Assembly (NCBI RefSeq): GCF_003287495.1
Contig: NZ_PRLE01000001.1
Location: 248,001-312,000 of the forward strand
DNA: 64,000 nucleotides
Direction: 5' to 3'
From: Faecalibacterium prausnitzii
GTDB lineage: Bacteria; Bacillota; Clostridia; Oscillospirales; Ruminococcaceae
Within the stretch, counting starts at the first letter, position 1; the number at the start of each line of letters is the position of its first letter. A program made the position numbers and the translations under genes. Positions 49,375 to 56,039 of the stretch are shown piece after piece. Below the pieces are notes generated by a model that searched no databases, was not told the DNA's origin, and saw only the letters and a list, made by a program, of their open reading frames with translations.

Positions 49375-50049
49375 ATGGAAATGGAAGAAGAAGTGATCGA
49401 CCTGAGCGAGCTGCTGCGGCTTTTGTGGAGCCATGTGCTGCAGATCGTGGCGGTGGGCCTTGTGGCGGCGGTGATCAGCTTTCTGGTATGCACGTTCGCG
49501 CTGACGCCCCGGTATCAGGCGTCCGTCAACATGATCGTCAATACCCGGCAGGATAACACGACGACCATGAGCACTGACAACATCACCTCGGCAAAAAACA
49601 TGATCGACACCTATGCAGTCATCATCAAGAGCAACCTCGTGCTCAACGATGTCATCCAGCGGATGGGCCTGGACATGACCTACAGCCAGCTGGCAGACAG
49701 CATCACGGTGGGCAGCGTCAACTCCACCCAGATCATGGCCATTACGGTGACCAATGAGAACCCGGGCCTGGCGGGCAAGATCGCGCAGACGATCGCGGAG
49801 GTCGCGCCGGACGTGATCGTGGAAAAGGTCGAGGCAGGCTCCTGCAAGGCAGTGAGCGACGTGGAGATCGGCACCACGCCTGTCTATCCCCAGACCAAGA
49901 AGACCATGCTGCTCTGCGCTCTGGCCGGTATGGTAGCGGCCTGCGCTCTGCTGGTGGTCAACCACCTGCTGCACAACTACATTGTAGACGACGAAGATGT
50001 TCAGAAGAAGCTGGATCTCCCTGTTTTGGGCTTTATCCCTGAGGTGTGA
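49375..50049 (+). CDS. Chain-length determinant / kinase modulator (Wzz, CpsC/YveK type)
   Basis: 224 residues. Short cytoplasmic start (MEMEEEVIDLSELLRLLW), span 1 (LQIVAVGLVAAVISFLVCTFA), a 130-residue outside domain and span 2 (TMLLCALAGMVAACALLVVN) followed by a cytoplasmic tail (DDEDVQKKLDLPVLGFIPEV). The PQTKKTMLLCA run before span 2 is typical of Wzz proteins. Family knowledge: its C-terminal tail activates the BY-kinase and it sets polysaccharide length. An ATG at 49366 is also possible; the AAAGG box fits 49375 better. The kinase gene starts six bases after the stop. Confidence 0.9.
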   Translation: MEMEEEVIDLSELLRLLWSHVLQIVAVGLVAAVISFLVCTFALTPRYQASVNMIVNTRQDNTTTMSTDNITSAKNMIDTYAVIIKSNLVLNDVIQRMGLDMTYSQLADSITVGSVNSTQIMAITVTNENPGLAGKIAQTIAEVAPDVIVEKVEAGSCKAVSDVEIGTTPVYPQTKKTMLLCALAGMVAACALLVVNHLLHNYIVDDEDVQKKLDLPVLGFIPEV

Positions 50050-50055
50050 TGTAAG

Positions 50056-50883
50056 ATGTGGAATCCGTTCAAACCGAAAATTGAAAACTCTGACCCCGGC
50101 CAGCGCTCCCTGCAGCTGATCTCCCAGAAAGGAATGCCCTTTGCGTATGTGGAAGCTTACAAATCCCTGCGCACCAACCTGAACTTTCTGACCAGCTCCA
50201 CCGGAGCCCGCGCCATTGTGGTCACCAGTACCATGCCGGAAGAGGCCAAGAGCAACGTCTCGGTCAACCTGGCCCTGACCCTGGCCGAAGACGGCAAAAA
50301 TGTAGCCCTGGTGGACTGCGACCTGCGCAAGCCCGTGCTGCACAAATACCTGAAAGCCGGTCACAATGTGAAAGGCGTTTCCAATATTGTCTCCAACCAG
50401 TGCAAGCTGGAAGAGGCTCTGCTGCGGCTGGAACAGCTCAAGATCACGTTCCTGCCCGCCGGCACGCCCCCTCCGAACCCCTCGGAGCTGCTGGGCTCGG
50501 CCCGGATGCAGCAGATGATCCAGCAGCTGCGCGCCACTTTTGATTATGTCATCTTTGACGCGCCTCCCATCTCCATGGTGACAGACGCGGCGGTCATCGG
50601 CAATCAGGTGGACGGTGCTCTGTTTGTTGTTCGTTCCAGCTACGCCCCGGCCGAGTCCGTGGAGGCCGCTGTCAAGAAGCTGAAAGACACCGGCGTAAAA
50701 GTGCTGGGTGCCGTGCTGACCCGCTATGACGCCAAGACGGCGCTCAAGGGCTCCAACTACGCTTACAACTATTATAGCTACGGCTACTCCTACGGTACCC
50801 CCCAGACGGATCCGGCGGCATCGCAAAGCCCGGAAAAGCGAAAGCACGCAAAGCCAGCCGAAAGGGTAACGAACCATGACTGA
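50056..50883 (+). CDS. BY-kinase (bacterial tyrosine kinase, CpsD/YwqD type)
   Basis: 275 residues. Walker A region IVVTSTMPEEAKSNVSVNLA (residues 54-73), where the usual GEGKS reads EEAKS; Walker A' ALVDCDLRKPVLHKYL (84-99); Walker B YVIFDAPPISMVTDA. The tail holds NYAYNYYSYGYSYG (234-247), the Tyr cluster that is autophosphorylated. Family knowledge: a cytoplasmic kinase paired with Wzz/CpsC that governs capsule or exopolysaccharide export. The phosphatase gene overlaps its end by eight bases. Confidence 0.92.
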   Translation: MWNPFKPKIENSDPGQRSLQLISQKGMPFAYVEAYKSLRTNLNFLTSSTGARAIVVTSTMPEEAKSNVSVNLALTLAEDGKNVALVDCDLRKPVLHKYLKAGHNVKGVSNIVSNQCKLEEALLRLEQLKITFLPAGTPPPNPSELLGSARMQQMIQQLRATFDYVIFDAPPISMVTDAAVIGNQVDGALFVVRSSYAPAESVEAAVKKLKDTGVKVLGAVLTRYDAKTALKGSNYAYNYYSYGYSYGTPQTDPAASQSPEKRKHAKPAERVTNHD

Positions 50884-51631
50884 TCTGCACTGCCATATCC
50901 TGCCCGGTATTGACGACGGTGCCAAAGATGTCTCGGTCTCGCTGGAGCTGCTCCACAAGGAGTATGAGGACGGCGTGCGCAACATCGCGTTCACCAGCCA
51001 TTTCAACAGCGAGCGCACCACGGTGGAAGCTTTTCTGGAAAAGCGTGCAGCCGCCTACGCGCGGCTGACCGAGGCACTGAAAGAAGAGCCGATGGACTTC
51101 CGGTTCAAGCTGGGCAGCGAAGTTTACTTTTCTCCCAAGCTCTGTGAGCTGGACGCCAAGGCCCTCTGCATGGGCGACACTGCCTACATGCTCATTGAGT
51201 TTCCCACCACCCATAAGCCTCATTTTATCAAGCAGACCCTGTACGCTTTGCAGGAACAGGGCATCCTGCCGCTGATCGCGCACATTGAGCGTTACCCCTA
51301 TGTGCTGGACGACCCCACCCTGCTGTATGAGTGGGTGGCCGCCGGTGCTTACGCGCAGATCAACGCCGGGGCCCTGCTGCAAGATGCAAAGCTCCGCAAG
51401 AAGCTCTGCAAATTCATCTCGTGGGGGCTCGTGCATGTGCTCTCCACGGACACCCACTCCCCGGACAAGCGCCCGCCCCGGATGGCGGAGGGCATCCAGA
51501 TGCTGCAGAAGACTCTGGGCACTGAGATCGCTGACCGGATCGTCCGCAACGGTGACGAGCTGTTTGACGACCAGGAGCTGGACATCATCTCCCCGCACCA
51601 GCCCAAAAAGATGCTGGGCATGTGGATTTGA
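50876..51631 (+). CDS. Tyrosine-protein phosphatase (PHP type, CpsB/YwqE)
   Basis: 251 residues. Metal site MTDLHCHILPGIDDGAKD at the N-terminus (His, His, Asp), FTSHFNSERTTVEAFLEKR, LIAHIERYPYVLDD and STDTHSPDKRPPRMAEG complete the PHP metal centre. ERVTNHD of the kinase overlaps its start, so both are read from one message. Family knowledge: removes phosphate from the Tyr tail of CpsD and so lets the polysaccharide system cycle. The end is followed by a new promoter 17 bases on. Confidence 0.93.
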   Translation: MTDLHCHILPGIDDGAKDVSVSLELLHKEYEDGVRNIAFTSHFNSERTTVEAFLEKRAAAYARLTEALKEEPMDFRFKLGSEVYFSPKLCELDAKALCMGDTAYMLIEFPTTHKPHFIKQTLYALQEQGILPLIAHIERYPYVLDDPTLLYEWVAAGAYAQINAGALLQDAKLRKKLCKFISWGLVHVLSTDTHSPDKRPPRMAEGIQMLQKTLGTEIADRIVRNGDELFDDQELDIISPHQPKKMLGMWI

Positions 51632-51648
51632 TCATCTTTTGTCTTTGA

Positions 51649-51677
51649 TTGAAAATCCGATATTTTTATTATAAACT
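51649..51677 (+). promoter_or_regulatory. Promoter of the 96-residue protein gene
   Basis: -35 TTGAAA (51649-51654), 17-base spacer, -10 TAAACT (51672-51677), inside a very AT-rich stretch. Confidence 0.5.
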
Positions 51678-51698
51678 TTGAAAAAGAGGAATTTTATT

Positions 51699-51989
51699 AT
51701 GAACTATCCTGTTGCTTATGCCGTAATCCCCGAAGAAGAAAAGACCTACATCGTCGGCAGCGGCGATGTCCAGTACGAGAAGCTGTTCAACTACTTCATC
51801 GGCGACTTCCTGCGTGACACCGTCAAGAGTGACGTCCGCAACGCCATCTGGAACAGCGCCAAGCAGAGTTCTTTCACTCCCATTGCCAACTGGTTCAAGA
51901 ACGTGGACGACATGGGTGTCATTGCACACCTGGGCTATTTCTACGGCTTCTGGCACATCTGGAGAGACGTTAAGGGCTACCTGGGCTAA
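51699..51989 (+). CDS. Conserved-looking 96-residue protein, no known family
   Basis: Soluble, Tyr/Phe/Trp-rich protein: MNYPVAYAVIPEEEKTYIVG, then GDVQYEKLFNYFIGDFLRDT and a C-terminal aromatic run HLGYFYGFWHIWRDVKGYLG. AGAGGAATTTTATT precedes the ATG. Codon use is strongly biased (C-ending), suggesting high expression. I recognise no family. It sits between the phosphatase and the second surface paralogue, in the same direction, with its own promoter. Confidence 0.75.
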   Translation: MNYPVAYAVIPEEEKTYIVGSGDVQYEKLFNYFIGDFLRDTVKSDVRNAIWNSAKQSSFTPIANWFKNVDDMGVIAHLGYFYGFWHIWRDVKGYLG

Positions 51990-52005
51990 TTAAAAAGTAA
52001 CGTAT

Positions 52006-52818
52006 ATGCAAAAGAAACAAATTTTTCAGCTCGTGCTTCTGGCTGTGGGCGCGGTCCTGGCTGCCGTGATCGGCTTCTGGCTCGTGCCGGTGAGCAATTA
52101 CATCAAGGCCCGCACGGCTCCGTTGGATGAGACCATCCTGGAAGCCGAAAGCAGCACGCGGGAGGTGGTCACCATCTCGGATACCGAACTTTCCCAGCTC
52201 ATCAGCGGTGAGCTGACCCTGGATGCACTGGCCGACCTGCCCGGCGTCATCACCATGGAGCCCGTCGGCACCACGGCAGATGCCGCCCAGAGCGGCGGCG
52301 CGGCCAATCGCTCCCCTGCGGACGAGACTTCCGCTTCTGCCATTGCAGAGAGCGAAGCTTCTTCGGACGCTGCTTCCCGTGAGGCACAGGCCGATGCAGA
52401 AACGCCCGCCCAGAGCAGTGCTGTCTCCGGCAGCACCGGCACTTCCGGCAATGCCAGCCTCTCGGAGGCCGCCTATGAGGGCGAAGTCAAGGCACTGGTC
52501 CAGCAGCTCTATGCCGTGAAAGGCCGGGCGGAAGGCGGCCTGAATGCCTGCATTGCTTCCGCCAAGGCAGAGTATAAATCTCTGCCGCCGGAGCAGCAGA
52601 CCCGCAGCCGCAAAATTGCCATCTGCATGTCCAAAGCCGGCCAGCTCTCGGCCCTGCAGGCCTCCTGCGACAGTGAGGTCAACCGCATTGTGAGCCAGAT
52701 GCGCTCGGTGCTCAAGGCCAACGGCCAGAGCACCGCCCTGGCAGACCAGGCCATGAGCAGTTACAAGAGCCAGAAGAGCGCCCGGCGGGCGGCTCTGATG
52801 AGCCAGCTTTACGGCTGA
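52006..52818 (+). CDS. Membrane-anchored surface protein, paralogue of the 48354-49013 product
   Basis: 270 residues. N-terminal anchor (FQLVLLAVGAVLAAVIGFWLVP, residues 7-28) without a lipobox. The motif ISDTELSQLISGELTLDALA (57-76) and a C-terminal domain (155-270, with YEGEVKALVQQLYAVKGRAE, TRSRKIAICMSKAGQLSALQ and NGQSTALADQAMSSYKSQKS) match the lipoprotein at 48354-49013. A low-complexity Ser/Ala/Glu linker joins them. The start has only AAAAAGTAACG, a poor ribosome binding site, 16 bases after the previous stop. The pseudokinase-MORN gene follows 33 bases later. Confidence 0.85.
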   Translation: MQKKQIFQLVLLAVGAVLAAVIGFWLVPVSNYIKARTAPLDETILEAESSTREVVTISDTELSQLISGELTLDALADLPGVITMEPVGTTADAAQSGGAANRSPADETSASAIAESEASSDAASREAQADAETPAQSSAVSGSTGTSGNASLSEAAYEGEVKALVQQLYAVKGRAEGGLNACIASAKAEYKSLPPEQQTRSRKIAICMSKAGQLSALQASCDSEVNRIVSQMRSVLKANGQSTALADQAMSSYKSQKSARRAALMSQLYG

Positions 52819-52851
52819 GCCGCTTTTTGATCACCCTTTGGAGGAACCAGC

Positions 52852-54441
52852 GTGGAACAACTCACATTTTCGCAGCACGCTGCGGCAAACGGCGGTTCCC
52901 TGCCCTGGCAGGACGCTGTGCGCCTGACGCTGCTGACCATCCAAACCATTTCGGCTCAGGCAGACCCGGAAACCACCTATCTGGATGTCTGCCCGGAGCA
53001 GATCGTACTGAGCAAAGACGCCCGGGAAGTGCTCTCCTGCGGTAAGCCCCACTCCCTGAAAGAGTGGGACGCCGCCGATGCCGCCAACCCGCAGCTGCTG
53101 CCCTGGGAGTTTTGGAACGCCTGGAGTGCCCGCACCCCGGCTGCTCAGGTCTACCCGGTCGCGGCCTGCCTGTTCGGCGCTCTGAGCGGCCACCTGCCCA
53201 TGGCGGCCAAAGCCCGGCTGAACGGTGCAGCGCTTCGCACCCTGCCCGACATCCCGGACGCGCTGAACAACGTGCTCCAGAAAGGCCTTGCTCTGAACGC
53301 AGCCGACCGCTGGCCGTCGCTGGAGGCATTCCGGGCGGCTCTGGTCGATGCCACCAAAATCGAGATCGCGGTGGATGACACTCCTGAAAAAACCGACGAC
53401 GCCCCCGCCCTGCAGGCAGGCCAGCTGGACCTGAGCAAGGTACGCACCGTCGATGCACCCAAGGGACCGCAGGCGGTCTACAAACCCACGGCCCAGAAAA
53501 GATCCGTCAAGCTTGGCCCCCTGCTCCCGGTGGCTGTCCTCTCGGTTGCGTTCCTGGGCGGCCTGCTGGCCTATCAGTTCACCCTGCGGGGTACCCCGAC
53601 GGCGGAAGAGCTCTTCCTGCCCACGGCAACGGCCAAGACTTCCAGCAGCTCCAAAGCCGCGGAATCGGAACGTGAAGCCGCTTCCAGTGCGGCAGAGAGC
53701 GAAGCAGCTTCTTCCAGTGAGGCTGCTGCCTCCTCCCCCGCCGCCAGCGAAGCTCCGGCCAGCGCTCCCTCCACCAAGCAGGAGGAGCCCGCCAGCAGCG
53801 CGGCTTCTTCCAAGGCGGCATCCAGTGCAGCCAGCAGTTCCAAGGCCGCCAGCGCTTCCAGCAAAAAAGAGGAGAAGCCCGCTTCTTCGGCCAGCAGTGC
53901 ATCCAGCACGGCTTCTTCGGAGGCTGCTGCCAGCTCTGCCGCCCCGGAAAACGTGACCCAGACGCTGACCCTTGCCGACGGCAGCAAGTTTGTGGGCAAG
54001 GTGGACGGCTCCAAGCAGACCGGCACCCTGACCAAACCCAACGGCGATGTCTATACCGGCACCTTTACGGACGGCAAACTGGAGGGCAAAGGTACTCTGA
54101 AAACCGCCAGCGGCAACAGCTATGACGGCAATTTTGCAGGCGGCCAGCCCAGCGGCTCCGGTACCATGAAGTATGCCAACGGCAGCACCTACACGGGCAG
54201 CTGGGCCGATGGCCAGCGCAGCGGCTCCGGCACGGTGAATTACGCCAACGGGGATCAGTTCTCCGGCAGCTTTGCCGCCGACCTGCGGGACGGCAGCGGC
54301 ACCTACACCTGGGCCAACGGCACCACCTACCGCGGCACCTGGAAAGCAGGCGAAGCGCGGAAAGGCGGCACCTACAGCTATACCGATGCAGGCGTGAAAG
54401 AGGGCCTTTCCGCAGGCGGCAACCTGACCATGCAGGATTGA
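52852..54441 (+). CDS. Degenerate Ser/Thr-kinase C-lobe fused to a membrane span and MORN repeats
   Basis: 529 residues. Residues 15-165 look like a kinase C-lobe alone: LPWQDAVRLTLLTIQTIS (helix E), TYLDVCPEQIVLSKD (in place of HRDxKPENIL, keeping the Asp at 45 but not the Lys or Asn), VYPVAACLFGALSGHLP (helix F) and ALNNVLQKGLALNAADRWPS (helix H/I with the Arg). No N-lobe, glycine loop or DFG is present. A span lies at 222-242, a Ser/Ala/Glu linker at 255-365, then about five MORN repeats (YTGTFTDGKLEGKGTL, YTGSWADGQRSGSGTVNYAN) on the outside. GTG start with GGAGGAACC. The kinase part is likely inactive. Confidence 0.82.
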   Translation: MEQLTFSQHAAANGGSLPWQDAVRLTLLTIQTISAQADPETTYLDVCPEQIVLSKDAREVLSCGKPHSLKEWDAADAANPQLLPWEFWNAWSARTPAAQVYPVAACLFGALSGHLPMAAKARLNGAALRTLPDIPDALNNVLQKGLALNAADRWPSLEAFRAALVDATKIEIAVDDTPEKTDDAPALQAGQLDLSKVRTVDAPKGPQAVYKPTAQKRSVKLGPLLPVAVLSVAFLGGLLAYQFTLRGTPTAEELFLPTATAKTSSSSKAAESEREAASSAAESEAASSSEAAASSPAASEAPASAPSTKQEEPASSAASSKAASSAASSSKAASASSKKEEKPASSASSASSTASSEAAASSAAPENVTQTLTLADGSKFVGKVDGSKQTGTLTKPNGDVYTGTFTDGKLEGKGTLKTASGNSYDGNFAGGQPSGSGTMKYANGSTYTGSWADGQRSGSGTVNYANGDQFSGSFAADLRDGSGTYTWANGTTYRGTWKAGEARKGGTYSYTDAGVKEGLSAGGNLTMQD

Positions 54442-54454
54442 GCGCCCTGCCCTC

Positions 54455-54570
54455 TTGACAAATCGCCTCGGCTGTGATATTCTAAAGCTCCTAAAATATC
54501 GTGTGGATTTTTACAGTATCAAGCTATTTTTCGCCACACAATGGTGCAAAAGCCATTGTGTGGCTTTTTT
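54455..54570 (+). promoter_or_regulatory. Promoter and attenuator-like leader of the MATE gene
   Basis: TTGACA (54455-54460), 17-base spacer, TATTCT (54478-54483). The leader then has GTGTGG (54501-54506) and a terminator hairpin CCACACAATGG / CCATTGTGTGG (54534-54544, 54553-54563) with six T. GTGTGG can pair with CCACAC and so block the terminator. If the promoter is real, this is a transcription attenuator; if not, the hairpin simply ends the upstream operon. Confidence 0.5.
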
Positions 54571-54617
54571 GCGTCCAAACCTCTGCAGCCCCCACCCGAT
54601 GAAAGGAGATCTCTTCC

Positions 54618-55940
54618 GTGAACAACACCTTTATGAAAGAGCGCCCGGTCTTCCCGCTTTTGATGTCCATGGCGCTGCCCAATGTCATTTCCATGCTGGT
54701 CAACTCGCTGTACAACATTGTGGACAGCCTGTTTGTGGCCCGCATCAACGAATCCGCCATGACGGCCCTCTCGCTGGTCTTCCCGGTGCAGAACCTGCTC
54801 AACGCCATTGCCATCGGCTTTGGCATCGGCATCAATGCACTGGTGGCCCTCTGCCTGGGTGCCGGGGAGCACGAAAAAGCCGATCAGGCCGCTACCCACG
54901 GCATGGCGTTTTCCCTGCTGCACGGCATCCTCGGCTCGGCCATTGCCATTGCCATCATGCCGTCTTTCCTGGGGCGCTTTACAACGGATGCCGAAGTGCT
55001 CTCCATGGGCCTGACCTATTCCCACATCGTGTTTGGCTTTGCCACGGTCAACATGGCCTCCCTGGCTTTTGAGAAGATCTTCCAGTCCGTGGGCCGGATG
55101 AAAGTGACCATGGTCGCCCTCATCGTGGGCTGTGTGGGCAACATCATCCTGGACCCGCTGCTCATCTTTGGCATCGGGCCGTTCCCTGCCATGGGCATTG
55201 CAGGCGCGGCGCTGGCCACCGGTATCGGCCAGGCACTGAGCACGGGTGTCTACCTCGTGGTGTACGCTTCCACGGAGCTGCCCGTCCGGCTGCGCCGCGC
55301 CTGCCTGAAGCTGGACAAAGAGCTGGACACCCGGCTCTACTCCATCGGCATCCCGGCCATCCTCAACCTGGCGCTTCCCTCTCTGCTGGTCACGTTCCTC
55401 AACAGCCTGCTGGCCGCGTTCTCGGGCAGCTATGTGGTGGTGCTGGGCATCTACTACAAACTACAGACATTCCTCTACCTGCCCGCCAACGGCATCGTGC
55501 AGGGAATGCGTCCCCTCATCAGCTACAACTACGGTGCCGGGGAGCACAAACGGGTACGCCAGCTCTACCAGATCACCCTCATCCTGAGCGCCGCCATCAT
55601 GGCAGCGGGCACCCTTGGCTGTCTGGTGGCCTCGGAGCCTCTCATGCGGCTTTTTACCTCTACCCCGGAGACGGTGGAAGCCGGAAAAATTGCTCTGCGG
55701 ATCATCTGCCTGGGCTTTGTGATCTCCGCCATCTCCACCACCTCTTCCGGCGCGCTGGAGGGTCTGGGCAAGGGCACGCAGTCGCTGGTGATCTCCCTGT
55801 GCCGCTACATCGTCTTCATCATGCCGCTGGCCTGGGTGCTCTGCCGACAGTTTGGCCCTGTGGGCGTCTGGAACGCGTTCTGGGCCACGGAAGTGCTCTC
55901 CGCCATCGTTTCCCTTATCGTCTACAAAAAGAGCGTCTGA
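54618..55940 (+). CDS. MATE family efflux transporter
   Basis: 440 residues, about twelve membrane spans. PVFPLLMSMALPNVISMLVNSLYNIVDSLF at the start is the MATE N-terminal pattern (P-x-x-x-x-x-A-x-P, Y/N-x-VD). ARINESAMTALSLVFPVQNL and the second-half copy PANGIVQGMRPLISYNYGAG show the two homologous halves. GAAAGGAG lies ten bases before a GTG start. Family knowledge: exports drugs or metabolites using a Na+ or H+ gradient. Its terminator leader is described separately. Confidence 0.92.
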   Translation: MNNTFMKERPVFPLLMSMALPNVISMLVNSLYNIVDSLFVARINESAMTALSLVFPVQNLLNAIAIGFGIGINALVALCLGAGEHEKADQAATHGMAFSLLHGILGSAIAIAIMPSFLGRFTTDAEVLSMGLTYSHIVFGFATVNMASLAFEKIFQSVGRMKVTMVALIVGCVGNIILDPLLIFGIGPFPAMGIAGAALATGIGQALSTGVYLVVYASTELPVRLRRACLKLDKELDTRLYSIGIPAILNLALPSLLVTFLNSLLAAFSGSYVVVLGIYYKLQTFLYLPANGIVQGMRPLISYNYGAGEHKRVRQLYQITLILSAAIMAAGTLGCLVASEPLMRLFTSTPETVEAGKIALRIICLGFVISAISTTSSGALEGLGKGTQSLVISLCRYIVFIMPLAWVLCRQFGPVGVWNAFWATEVLSAIVSLIVYKKSV

Positions 55941-55959
55941 CACGTTTTCCGTATCCGCA

Positions 55960-56015
55960 AAAAAGGCTCCGGGCCTGCACTCCCCTTTCACAGGGAGGCA
56001 GGCCCGGAGCCTTTT
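55960..56015. terminator. Bidirectional terminator between the MATE and GLUG genes
   Basis: AAAAGGCTCCGGGCCTGC / GCAGGCCCGGAGCCTTTT stem with a shorter inner CTCCC / GGGAG, T runs on both strands. Confidence 0.92.
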
Positions 56016-56039
56016 CCATTTCAGCCCAAGGGCTGGTTT

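Noticed and set aside
53640-53945. Possible simple-repeat or CRISPR-like array in the Ser/Ala-coding stretch
   Set aside because: It is the low-complexity linker of the pseudokinase-MORN protein; units vary and have no spacers.
54501-54602. GTG-initiated leader peptide across the MATE terminator
   Set aside because: No Shine-Dalgarno in front of the GTG, so not listed as a gene; kept only as an idea in the attenuator finding.
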